Assembly: GCA_012719075.1 (NCBI GenBank)
Contig: JAAYBB010000064.1
Coordinates: 1-33,890, forward strand
From: Clostridiales bacterium
GTDB lineage: Bacteria > Bacillota > Clostridia > Oscillospirales > Feifaniaceae
Reading direction: 5' to 3'
Length of the DNA: 33,890 nucleotides
How positions within the stretch are numbered: the first letter of the stretch is position 1; each line of letters starts with the position of its first letter. Both the position numbers and the translations under genes were made by a program. The notes beneath the pieces are model-generated. The model did not search any database, was not told where the DNA came from, and saw only the letters and a program-made list of their open reading frames with translations. Below, in pieces: positions 7,964 through 15,505 of the stretch.

Positions 7964-9139
7964 CTATTCAAATCGCAGAGCGTCGATCGGGTTGAGCCTG
8001 GCGGCCTGGGCCGCCGGGTAGTAGCCAAACAGAATGCCGATGCCGACCGAGACCGAAAAGGCCACGATGACCGCCGGGGCCGAGATGAAGGAGTGGATGC
8101 CCATGGCGCTTGCCAGCGGGATGGAGGCGCCGCAGCCCAGCAGGATGCCGATCACGCCGCCCACGGCCGAGGTGGTGGCGGCCTCGATGACAAACTGCAG
8201 CAGGATGTCGCGCTTTTTGCCGCCCAGGCTCTTGCGGATGCCGATCTCCTTGGTGCGCTCGGTGACCGACACCAGCATGATGTTCATGATGCCCACGCCG
8301 CCCACCAGCAGCGAGATGCCGGCGATGCCGACCAGCACGGTGGTCAGCGTGCCGGTCAGCTGGTCGATGGCGTCCAGCACCTGCGAGACGCTGAGCACAT
8401 AGAAGTAGTCGGTGCCGCCCATGCGGTCGGCCAGGAAGGTCTCCAGCTCGGTCTTGGCCCGCTCCACCGTCGTGATGTCGCTGGCCGAGAGCCGGTAGTT
8501 GGTCACGCGGGCGTTGTTGCTGAGCCGCTGCGCCGAGGTGTAGGGGATGATGACGGTGTTGTCGTCCGAGTGCTCGCCGCCGTCCCCCTTCTGTTCCAGC
8601 GTGCCCACCACCGTGAACTTTTCGCCGTTGATGCGGAAGTCCTGCCCGATGGGGTCGCCGGAGAAGAGCTCCTGCGCCACATAGGTGCCGATGACGGCGG
8701 TCTTGGCGCGGCGCTGCAGGTCGGCGTAGGACAGCGCGCGGCCGTTCTCGACCGTAAAGGTGTTCAGCAGGTGGTAGCTCTCGCTGCCGCCGGTCACGGT
8801 CGAGCTGATGTTGCTGCTGCCCTTTTTGACCACGGCGCCCCCGACGCCCACCACCGGCGAGCAGTTGAGGTAGAGGTCGGCGTGCTGCTCGGTGAAGGCC
8901 ATGAGCTCGTCGGGGTCGACCTCGACGTTGCCGCCGCGGCCGAACAGCATGACGTTGAGCGTGGTGGAGCCCAGCGAGGAGAAGGAGTCGGTCATCTCCT
9001 TGGAAAAGCCGCCCACCAGGCTGACCAGGATGATGACGGCCGCCACACCGATGATGATGCCCAGCATGGTCAGCATCGTGCGGACCTTGCTGCCGGCCAT
9101 GCTCTTGAAGGCCAGCTTGAAGGACTGGGAAAACCTCAT
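7964..9139 (-). CDS. ABC transporter permease, FtsX/MacB type
   Basis: The 391-residue protein has the MacB/YknZ layout: a cytoplasmic N-terminus and a first membrane helix (about residues 22-44, [19 protein letters not shown]), a large extracytoplasmic MacB-type domain (about 50-260), then three helices of the FtsX domain (about 270-380), including [14 protein letters not shown] and the EIGIRKSLG coupling motif. It works with the ATPase and adaptor encoded directly upstream as a mechanotransmission-type exporter. Its ATG overlaps the ATPase stop codon (ATGA at 9136-9139), indicating translational coupling. The substrate is unknown; antimicrobial peptides, macrolides or a cell-surface component are options known for the family. 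Confidence 0.92.
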   Translation of the reverse strand: MRFSQSFKLAFKSMAGSKVRTMLTMLGIIIGVAAVIILVSLVGGFSKEMTDSFSSLGSTTLNVMLFGRGGNVEVDPDELMAFTEQHADLYLNCSPVVGVGGAVVKKGSSNISSTVTGGSESYHLLNTFTVENGRALSYADLQRRAKTAVIGTYVAQELFSGDPIGQDFRINGEKFTVVGTLEQKGDGGEHSDDNTVIIPYTSAQRLSNNARVTNYRLSASDITTVERAKTELETFLADRMGGTDYFYVLSVSQVLDAIDQLTGTLTTVLVGIAGISLLVGGVGIMNIMLVSVTERTKEIGIRKSLGGKKRDILLQFVIEAATTSAVGGVIGILLGCGASIPLASAMGIHSFISAPAVIVAFSVSVGIGILFGYYPAAQAARLNPIDALRFE

Positions 9140-9915
9140 GGGACGGACACCTCCTCTGCGGGCGCCGGCAGCCTGGCGGCGGGCGTTGCCGGCTGGTTGG
9201 CCGCATCCGAGATCAGCCGTCCGTCGGCCAGGCGCAGGATGCGCGGCGCGCTTTTGGCAATGTCGTTGTTGTGGGTGACCAGCACGATGGTGTTGCCCTC
9301 GGCGTGCAGCTCCAGCAGCAGCTCCAGCACCTCGATGCCGGTGCGGGAGTCCAGCGCGCCGGTCGGCTCGTCGGCCAGGATGACCGAGGGGCCGCCCGCC
9401 AGCGCCCGCGCAATCGAGACCCGCTGCTGCTGCCCGCCCGAGAGCTGGTTGGGCATGTGGCGCATGCGGTCGGTCAGCCCGACCCGCTCAAGCGCCCAGA
9501 GCACCCGCTCCCTGCGCTCGGCCGCCGTGCGGTTGGAGTAGATGAGCGGCAGCTCCACGTTTTCGTACACGTTGATCCTGGCCAGCAGGTTGTACTGCTG
9601 GAACACAAAGCCCAGCATCCGGTTGCGGAACTCGGCCAGCTCGTCGTCGCTGAAGGAGCCGATCTCCTGGCCGGCCAGGTAGTAGCGGCCGGCGGTGGGC
9701 AGATCCAGCGCCCCCATGATGTTCATGCAGGTCGACTTGCCCGAGCCAGACTGGCCCACCAGCGCCACAAACTCGCCGCGGCGGATCTGAAAGGAGACGT
9801 GGTCCAGCGCGCGGACCTCGGCGTCGCCCATCTCGTAAATTTTATAGACGTGGTCAAACTCGATCAAGACCTCCGTGGACAAAAAGCCGGGTTTGTTCAT
9901 CTGTGCGCCCCCCAT
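9136..9915 (-). CDS. ABC transporter ATP-binding protein (MacB/LolD/YknY-type)
   Basis: Counting from the ATG at 9915 the protein has 259 residues. It contains Walker A (GQSGSGKST, about 54-62), the Q-loop (VFQQYNLL), the ABC signature LSGGQQQR (158-165), Walker B ([13 protein letters not shown]) and the H-loop (VTHN). The LSGGQQQR and DEPTGALDS forms are typical of the MacB/LolD subfamily. The start is a choice: ATG 9915 overlaps the adaptor stop codon as TGATG and has AGGGGCGG upstream, while ATG 9900 has GGGGGG upstream; I prefer 9915 because of coupling. It powers the permease encoded next. Confidence 0.93.
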   Translation of the reverse strand: MGGAQMNKPGFLSTEVLIEFDHVYKIYEMGDAEVRALDHVSFQIRRGEFVALVGQSGSGKSTCMNIMGALDLPTAGRYYLAGQEIGSFSDDELAEFRNRMLGFVFQQYNLLARINVYENVELPLIYSNRTAAERRERVLWALERVGLTDRMRHMPNQLSGGQQQRVSIARALAGGPSVILADEPTGALDSRTGIEVLELLLELHAEGNTIVLVTHNNDIAKSAPRILRLADGRLISDAANQPATPAARLPAPAEEVSVP

Positions 9916-11849
9916 CAACCGCCCCTGGTCACGGTGGTGCGGACGTTTCCGCCCGGCATGCCGCCCATGAAGAAGTTGCCAGCGCCCACGGCGGTGGGCT
10001 GGATGTAGACGGTCGCCCCCTCGTCGAGGCCGGCCCTGATCTCGATGAAGTTGTCGTCGGCCAGGCCGGTTTCGACCTTGAGCCAGACGTAGCCCTCGGG
10101 GTTGCCGGCGCGCTCCACGAGCGTGCCGGGGGCCTGCACGGCAAAGGTCGACAGGCCGCCCGTCTGTACCCGGCCGCCGGCCGTGCCGCCCTGCTGTGTC
10201 CGGCCATTCGGGCTGCCGCCCTGCGGTGCCGCATTGCCGGACGTGTCGCCCGGCTGCGCCCCGTTTCCGGCCGCGCTGCCCTGCTGCGCCCCGTTTCCGG
10301 GCGTGTCGCCCGGCTGCGCCCCGTTTCCGGCCGCGCCGCCCTGCTGCGCCCCGTTTCCGGCCGCGTCGTCCGCCGCCGGATAGGCGGCGCCCAGGCGGTC
10401 GGCCTCCTCCTGCGAGATCAGCACCACGTCGCCGCGCGAGACCGCGGCGACCGGCAGGCGCAGCACGTCCCTGGCCTGGTCGATCACGATGTCGGCGTTG
10501 ACGTTCATGCCGGGCAGCAGGCCCTCGTACTGCGCGATGATGACGTCGACCGGGTAGTAGGTCACGCCGGCGCCGCCGCTGCCGATGATGCCGATCGAGT
10601 CGATGAGGCCGGTGAAGGTCACGCCCTCCATCGCGTCGGCGGTCACCTGCACCTGCTGTCCCTCACGCAGGTTTTTGACGTCGAGCTCGTCGATGTTCAT
10701 TGTGAAGATCAGGCGGCTCATGTCGGCCACCACCGCAAGCGTCGTGCGGTTGGCGTCCAGCTTGTCGCCGGCCTTGTAGCTCTTGGAGATCACGGTGCCG
10801 TTGATCGGCGACTTGAGGTTGTAGTTGTCGAGGATGCGGTAGCTGTCGTTCAGCGACAGGCGGCGGTCCTCGAGCGAGAGGGCGCCCGACTGGCTGTCCA
10901 GCAGCAGCGAGCGGTTGTCGAGCGACAGCAGCACCTCGCCGGCCGACACCCGGTCCCCCTGCACCTTGCCCAGGCCGGTCACCTCGCCGGCGCTCTTGGC
11001 GGTCACGGTCTCGGTGCGGCCAAACTCCACCCGGCCGGCGCCGGCGCAGGCGTAGTCGCCCACGATGGCGGTGGCCGAGCTGCCCTCGATCACGGCGCCG
11101 GGGTTGTCAAACGAGAGGGTCACGTGCGTGACGATGTTGCCGGCCGCCGTGACGGTGCTGCCCGACGGGCGCTCGGTCACGCTGCCCTGGCACTGCTCGC
11201 CGCTGTCCTCGAGGTAGACGAGGGCGGGCTGGCCGACAAAGAGGTTGGCGGCGTCGCTCTCGTGAAAGGGCAGCTTGACGGTCAACCGGTCCTGGTCGAC
11301 GATGTCGCAGATCTTGGCGCCGGTATTGACGCTGTCCCCCTCCTTGACATAGAGGGCCGTCAGCGTGCCCGAGATGGGCATGCCGACCGTGAGGTTGCCC
11401 ACCGACTCCTGCACCCGCTGGTAGGAGAGCTCCTGCTGCTGCAGCGCGAGCTCGGCCTTCCGGATGTTGTTCTCAACGTTTTCGCTGTCCAGCACGTAGA
11501 GCAGCTGGTCCTTGGAGACCTCGTCGCCGACGGTCAGGTAGTCGGCCAGGATTTCGCCCGACACCAGCGAGACGACGTCGTACTGCTCGATCGGCTTGAC
11601 GGTGCCCGAGCTGCTGATCAGCGACTGGACGTCCCCGCGCGTGACCGTCGTCGGCGTGAGGTCGGCGCCCGGCGCGGTGCCCCCGCGGCCCGGGCGCAGC
11701 AGCCAGACCGCGACGAGCAGCGCCGCCGCGCCGAGCACGAGGTAGGTCTTCCTTTTGGACTTCCGCTGCCGCGGCTTGGCGTCCTCCCGCCGTTCGATCG
11801 GGGCGGGCGGGGCCTCTGCGGCCGTTGACGGGGCTTGGGTTTGGTTCAT
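9915..11849 (-). CDS. Membrane-fusion adaptor (HlyD/MacA/YknX-type) of the ABC exporter
   Basis: The 644-residue protein starts at an ATG preceded by GGAGGTGGCCC. A basic cytoplasmic tail is followed by one membrane helix (about residues 34-51). The extracytoplasmic part has lipoyl-like half-motifs (SSGTVKPIEQYDVVSLVSGEI and, later, SPINGTVISKSYKAGD), a coiled-coil hairpin, beta-barrel segments and a membrane-proximal domain ending VETGLADDNFIEIRAGLDEG. It is longer than typical MacA (about 370 residues), partly through a second lipoyl/barrel-like segment and partly through a tandem 10-residue Gly/Gln/Pro repeat insert near the C-terminus. It should bridge the permease and the cell exterior. 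It is the first gene of a four-gene operon. Confidence 0.88.
   Translation of the reverse strand: MNQTQAPSTAAEAPPAPIERREDAKPRQRKSKRKTYLVLGAAALLVAVWLLRPGRGGTAPGADLTPTTVTRGDVQSLISSSGTVKPIEQYDVVSLVSGEILADYLTVGDEVSKDQLLYVLDSENVENNIRKAELALQQQELSYQRVQESVGNLTVGMPISGTLTALYVKEGDSVNTGAKICDIVDQDRLTVKLPFHESDAANLFVGQPALVYLEDSGEQCQGSVTERPSGSTVTAAGNIVTHVTLSFDNPGAVIEGSSATAIVGDYACAGAGRVEFGRTETVTAKSAGEVTGLGKVQGDRVSAGEVLLSLDNRSLLLDSQSGALSLEDRRLSLNDSYRILDNYNLKSPINGTVISKSYKAGDKLDANRTTLAVVADMSRLIFTMNIDELDVKNLREGQQVQVTADAMEGVTFTGLIDSIGIIGSGGAGVTYYPVDVIIAQYEGLLPGMNVNADIVIDQARDVLRLPVAAVSRGDVVLISQEEADRLGAAYPAADDAAGNGAQQGGAAGNGAQPGDTPGNGAQQGSAAGNGAQPGDTSGNAAPQGGSPNGRTQQGGTAGGRVQTGGLSTFAVQAPGTLVERAGNPEGYVWLKVETGLADDNFIEIRAGLDEGATVYIQPTAVGAGNFFMGGMPGGNVRTTVTRGG
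10202..10380 (-). repeat. In-frame 30-bp tandem repeat inside the adaptor gene
   Basis: Four 30-bp units run from 10261 to 10380, each beginning CCGTTTCCGG on the plus strand, with two more degenerate units from 10202. They encode a 10-residue motif of the form GNGAQ(Q/P)G(G/S/D)(A/T)(A/P). Because the unit is a multiple of three, copy-number changes keep the reading frame. The repeat interrupts the membrane-proximal domain at a likely surface loop. Confidence 0.9.
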
Positions 11850-12079
11850 GGGCCACCTCCGGTTTGATGGACTGTGCAGGGTCGGGCCAATGCGCCCGGC
11901 GCGCAAAGCAATTATGCTCCAAGATATCAACGCGAAATGTCCGCCTTGTGAACGGCGGATGTTTTCTGCATAGAGAAGGCGCCGCAGGGGCCGGGCCAAA
12001 TGCATAATGGGCGGCGGCCCGCGGTATAGATGAACGGTAGGGATCAAAAAAATCAAGCCGAAAGACAGGTGCAGACAGT

Positions 12080-12940
12080 TTGGTCATCAAGCTTCCCCTC
12101 AAACGGGCCGGCCGCGCCGCAGCGGCCTTCGCGCTGGTCGCCCTGCTGCTGCTGGCCGGCCGCGGGCGGGCCCTGCGGGCCGATGCGGCCCAGCGGGTTC
12201 CGCTGCCCATTTTAATGTACCACCACATCCTGCGCGACGGCACCCGCCACAACAAGTATACGATCTCGCCCGACGAATTTAAAGCCGATCTGCAATTTTT
12301 GGCCGACCAGGGCTACCAGACCGTCACGGTCGCGCAGCTGCTGGCCTTTGTGCGGGAGGGGGTGCCGCTGCCGCCAAAGCCGGTCATGCTGACCTTCGAC
12401 GACGGGTACGAGAGCTTTTACGCCTACGCCTACCCGCTGCTGCAGGAGTATGGCTTTTGTGCCGTCTACACGGTCATCGGGCGCTATGCCGACGCCTACA
12501 CCGACCACGAGGACCACAACCTCAACTACGCCCACTGCACCTGGGAACAGCTGGACGAGCTGCAGAAGAGCGGGCTGGTGGAGATCGGCAACCACAGCTA
12601 CGACCTGCACACCTACGACCGCGGGCGCCGCGGCTCCATGCGGGTGTCGGGCGAGTCGGCCGACGCCTATGAGGACACGCTGCGGCAGGACCTCGGCCGG
12701 CTGCAGGCGCAGTGCAGGATGTACCTCGGGTGGGAGCCGGTGCTGTTTGCCTACCCCTTTGGCTACATCAGCACCGAATCGCTCGACACGCTGAAGGACA
12801 TGGGCTTTCAGGTCGCGCTGACCTGCAACGAGCGCATCAACCTGCTGGACGGCAGCGCCGAGCAGCTCTATGCACTCGGCCGCTTCAACCGGCCGCACGG
12901 CCGGTCGGCACAGGAGATCTTCCGACACGCCGGGCTCTAG
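12080..12940 (+). CDS. Secreted polysaccharide deacetylase (NodB/CE4 family)
   Basis: The protein has 286 residues. A signal peptide or N-terminal anchor covers about residues 1-35 (KLPLKRAG, then a hydrophobic stretch). The CE4 domain has the MYHH motif (46-49), the catalytic/metal pair TFDDGY (D107, D108), the metal histidines in GNHSYDLH (H172, H177) and a late FAYPFG motif. CE4 enzymes remove N-acetyl groups from peptidoglycan, chitin-like or surface polysaccharides. The best start is TTG 12080, with only a weak AGGTG upstream, so a nearby alternative is possible. The gene is divergent from the exporter operon and convergent with the MtnA-like gene. The substrate is unknown. Confidence 0.88.
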   Translation: MVIKLPLKRAGRAAAAFALVALLLLAGRGRALRADAAQRVPLPILMYHHILRDGTRHNKYTISPDEFKADLQFLADQGYQTVTVAQLLAFVREGVPLPPKPVMLTFDDGYESFYAYAYPLLQEYGFCAVYTVIGRYADAYTDHEDHNLNYAHCTWEQLDELQKSGLVEIGNHSYDLHTYDRGRRGSMRVSGESADAYEDTLRQDLGRLQAQCRMYLGWEPVLFAYPFGYISTESLDTLKDMGFQVALTCNERINLLDGSAEQLYALGRFNRPHGRSAQEIFRHAGL

Positions 12941-13374
12941 GGACCGGGGAGGGCCGGGGGAAGGGGCACGGAAGGGGCTGGCGGAGGAGCGCGGGAGGGG
13001 CCCGACGGAGGCCTAGAGAGGCCCGCCTAGGGTCGCTCCCCAACCCGTCTGATGGCCTTTGGGGGTGGCCGGTTGCCCCGAGGCAGGTCCAATACCTGGG
13101 GAACGGGCCCTGAGAGGCGCCCTTTACCGGCAGCCTTTCCCCCTAAATTAGGCGTTGCTACATTATTAAGCGTTGCTACATTATGTTGTTTTAAAAGGTC
13201 GCGGCCTGCAGGCCGCGACCTTTTAAAAACAGCGAGTAAGGCGGCACTTTATCTGGGCGGAAAGGGTCACTCCAAGAAGTCCCACCCAAGGACCCGCCCC
13301 CGGCGGCCCCACCTGGGAACCCTGCCCGACGGCTCTCCCCGGGACCCTGCCCGGTCAACCGGCCGCAAGTCCAC
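12941..13374. other. Convergent intergenic region with a perfect palindrome
   Basis: No gene is convincing here. The left part is G-rich on the plus strand and the right part C-rich with loosely repeated GACCCTGCCCGG-like strings. At 13152-13184 the 15-base string GCGTTGCTACATTAT occurs twice, 18 bases apart, followed immediately by the 40-bp palindrome at 13189-13228. Confidence 0.6.
13189..13228. terminator. Bidirectional terminator: perfect 40-bp palindrome
   Basis: TTTTAAAAGGTCGCGGCCTG is followed by its exact reverse complement, giving a stem flanked by A and T runs on both strands. It lies between the convergent deacetylase (plus) and MtnA-like (minus) genes, so it can terminate both. 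Confidence 0.8.
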
Positions 13375-14445
13375 CTAGGCGTTTGCCACCGGATACCGCC
13401 CGGCCGACTCCTCGTTAAAATAGCTGTGCAGGTCGTAGGGCGAGAACATGCCCCGGTCGGTCACCACGCCCGAGACCAGCTTGGGCGGCGTGACGTCAAA
13501 GGCCGGGTAAAAGCCCTTTACGCCGGCCATGGTGGTGCGGGTGCCCAGCGCCTCGAGCACCAGTGCGCCGTCCCGCTCCTCGATCTGCACCGTGCCGATC
13601 TCCGCGTGCCCGCGGTCGGGCGCGCCGGTCACGAAGTAGGGGATGCCGTGGTAGTCGGCGCACAGCGCGATCTGGAAGGTGCCGACCTTGTTCACAATGT
13701 GCCCGTCCATGCAGATGACATCGGCCGCCGAGGTGAAGAGGTCGACCCCCTTGGTCGCCATCACATGGCCCGGCATGTTGTCGGTGATGACCGTGACCTC
13801 CACCCCCATGTCGCAGGCCACCGAGGCGGTCAGGCGGGCGCCCTGCAGGTAGGGGCGGGTCTCGGGGCAGATCAGGGCGATGTCGCAGCCCCGCCGGCCG
13901 GCCTCGCGTAGCATGGTGCCCACGATGGTCTCGGCAAAGCACTGGGTCATCACGGTGCCGCGGCGCGGAAAGTGGTCCACCAGGTGCTCGGCCGTCTTGG
14001 ACAGCCGCCGGTAGCGGTGCTCGAGCATGCCGAGGGCGTAGTCGAAGATGGCCTGCTCGGGCGACTCGCCATGCTCGAGCGCCCCGCAGGCGGCCTGCAG
14101 GCAGTCGCCCGTGATGCGCTCCATGCGCGCGACGGTGGTGGGCCGCGCGTGCGAGAGCGTGTGGGCGGCCCGCGCCAGGTAGTCCGGCAGGTCGGCCCGG
14201 CCGGCCGCCTCGTGGGCGGCCAGCGCCATGCCCATGGCGGCGGCCGAGTAGGGCCCCGCCGACTGGGTCACCATGTCGGCGATGGCCTGCGCCACCTCCC
14301 CATGGGTGTGACAGGTCACAAACCGGGTCTCGATCGGGTAGATGCGCCGGTCCAGGATGCGCACGCAGCCCCGCTCGTACCAGGCCACATTCTCGTACCG
14401 CAGCATGAAGGCCAGTCCCTCGTCTGCGCGCGGACAGCTCCCCAT
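13375..14445 (-). CDS. mtnA: S-methyl-5-thioribose-1-phosphate isomerase-like protein (MtnA / eIF-2B alpha-beta-delta family)
   Basis: The protein has 356 residues. Family landmarks are ETRPYLQGARLTA (about 195-207), the TDNMPGHVM substrate loop (221-229), AADVI with the catalytic-type Asp at 242, the VNKVGT segment (251-256) and FDVTPPKLV. The catalytic-type Cys is in TQCFAET (C169). MtnA converts methylthioribose-1-phosphate to methylthioribulose-1-phosphate; relatives act on other ribose-1-phosphates. Some motifs deviate (SAADVICMDG in place of the usual GADRI...NGD), so a related sugar-phosphate isomerase remains possible. ATG 14445 has GGGAGGG at good spacing and a near-consensus promoter upstream. 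No other methionine-salvage gene is in the window. Confidence 0.75.
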   Translation of the reverse strand: MGSCPRADEGLAFMLRYENVAWYERGCVRILDRRIYPIETRFVTCHTHGEVAQAIADMVTQSAGPYSAAAMGMALAAHEAAGRADLPDYLARAAHTLSHARPTTVARMERITGDCLQAACGALEHGESPEQAIFDYALGMLEHRYRRLSKTAEHLVDHFPRRGTVMTQCFAETIVGTMLREAGRRGCDIALICPETRPYLQGARLTASVACDMGVEVTVITDNMPGHVMATKGVDLFTSAADVICMDGHIVNKVGTFQIALCADYHGIPYFVTGAPDRGHAEIGTVQIEERDGALVLEALGTRTTMAGVKGFYPAFDVTPPKLVSGVVTDRGMFSPYDLHSYFNEESAGRYPVANA

Positions 14446-14494
14446 AAAAAGCCCTCCCTCTCATCTCAACGTCGGTGCCGTTGGCGTTTTTTTC

Positions 14495-14524
14495 AGTATA
14501 GCGGCCGGGTGGGGCCGGCGTCAA
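14495..14524 (-). promoter_or_regulatory. Sigma-A promoter of the MtnA-like gene
   Basis: On the minus strand: TTGACG, an 18-base spacer and TATACT, about 50 bases upstream of the start codon. Confidence 0.7.
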
Positions 14525-14549
14525 CCGGCAAGGCCCTGTGCAGACGGCG

Positions 14550-14588
14550 CACAGGCCACCGGCGCAGCCTGCGCGCCGGTGGCCTGTG
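14550..14588. other. Perfect 16-bp GC hairpin after the PII-like genes
   Basis: CACAGGCCACCGGCGC pairs perfectly with GCGCCGGTGGCCTGTG across a 7-base loop (AGCCTGC). It is 29 bases past the stop of the last PII-like gene but has no T-run on either side. Probable 3'-end or insulating hairpin; it also lies just upstream of the MtnA promoter. Confidence 0.55.
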
Positions 14589-14616
14589 TATGATGACGGG
14601 GCCCCAAACGGCCCGT

Positions 14617-14952
14617 CTATTGCAAGTCCCCGGTCTCCTCGAGCAGGCGGCGGGCGCCCGCCACCGCGTCCACCGGCAGCGAGAAGCACATGCCCTGTCC
14701 CGGCCGGTCCAGCCCCGCGCCCTGGCGGATGGCCTCCAGGATCGGCGGCGTCTGGCCCTGTTCGGCCAGGATCAGCACCAGCTCCTTCTCGGGCTGGATC
14801 AGCACGCCGAAGTTGAGCTCGGTTTCGTGGATGCCGGTCCCGCGGGCGTAGACCACGGTGCCGCCCGTGGCGCCGGCCCGCTTGGCGGACCGCATCACGT
14901 CCTCGGCGCGGCCGCGGTTGACAATGGCCATGATCAGCTCAAACGTTTTCAA
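14617..14952 (-). CDS. PII-like regulatory protein, second of a tandem pair
   Basis: The 111-residue protein has the PII ferredoxin-like layout: a first strand (FELIMAIVNRG), a helix, GGTVVYARGTG, a short loop, a second strand (KELVLILAE), a helix, a GQGMCFSLPVD strand and a C-terminal helix. The loop matching the PII T-loop is short and lacks the uridylylated Tyr context, so this is a PII-like sensor, not a classical GlnB. Families of this type are often found beside DUF1538 membrane proteins in Firmicutes; none is in this window. Its ATG overlaps the stop of the upstream paralogue by four bases (ATGA at 14949-14952), implying a coupled, possibly heteromeric, pair. The ligand is unknown. Confidence 0.7.
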   Translation of the reverse strand: MKTFELIMAIVNRGRAEDVMRSAKRAGATGGTVVYARGTGIHETELNFGVLIQPEKELVLILAEQGQTPPILEAIRQGAGLDRPGQGMCFSLPVDAVAGARRLLEETGDLQ

Positions 14953-15296
14953 AGGGTTCCCTCCTCCGGGCTGTTTTGCGCGCCGCTGAGCAGCTGGAGC
15001 GTCCGTGGATCGGCCACCTCGGACAGCGGCAGCGTAAAGGCGGTCCCGCGCCCGGGCTGGTCCAGCCCGAGCACGGCGGTCAGCGTGTCCAGTGCGCGGG
15101 CCTCGCGGGCCCCGGGCACCGCAAACAGCAGAAGGTCCTTTTCGCCCTCCCAGCCGCCCTGCGCAAAGTCGGCCGTCCCCCGGCCGTAGGCCGTCAGCGC
15201 AAACTGCACGCCCATGGCCTCAACCGCCTTGCGGGCGGCCGCCGCCTTGCCACGCTCCATGATGCAAAAGACCAGCTTTAAACCATCGGTACCCAT
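14949..15296 (-). CDS. PII-like regulatory protein, first of a tandem pair
   Basis: From the ATG at 15296 the protein has 115 residues; GGGAGGAG lies 9 bases upstream, better than for the earlier in-frame ATGs at 15302 and 15323. It shows the same layout as its neighbour: KLVFCIMERG strand, a helix, FALTAYGRGT, a KDLLLFAVPG strand, a helix with PGRGTAFTLPL, then a C-terminal tail. Both proteins keep the motif (P)G(Q/R)G-x-x-F-(S/T)LP, showing they are paralogues. Upstream (about 15440-15490) is an unusually AT-rich stretch likely to hold the promoter, although no clean -35/-10 pair can be read. The signal sensed is unknown. Confidence 0.65.
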   Translation of the reverse strand: MGTDGLKLVFCIMERGKAAAARKAVEAMGVQFALTAYGRGTADFAQGGWEGEKDLLLFAVPGAREARALDTLTAVLGLDQPGRGTAFTLPLSEVADPRTLQLLSGAQNSPEEGTL

Positions 15297-15505
15297 GCGG
15301 GGCATCTCCTCCCGGGTGTTCATGCCCGCCCGGCCCGTGGCCGGACGGTGTTTTCGGCCGGATGAAAACCGCCCTGCCCGGGCGGCCGGGGCGCCTGTCC
15401 CCCTTTGCCGCCGGCAGGCGGGCCCGTAGGCCCGGTTTTCCTCCCGTACAGTTTACCACAAAATTGTAAATTTTTTATGAACAACGCAAAATTGCCCGGC
15501 GGTTG

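Noticed and set aside
5476-11828. Very long open frames on the plus strand opposite the exporter-SLH operon (5476-7842, 7946-9541, 9903-11828)
   Set aside because: These are shadows in GC-rich DNA. The translations are Arg/Ala/His/Gln-rich without any family motif, lack ribosome-binding sites, and lie antisense to four well-supported genes.
13052-13378. 108-codon plus-strand frame between the deacetylase and MtnA-like genes
   Set aside because: It spans the palindromic terminator, has no ribosome-binding site, and its translation is low-complexity Arg/Pro/Gly sequence.
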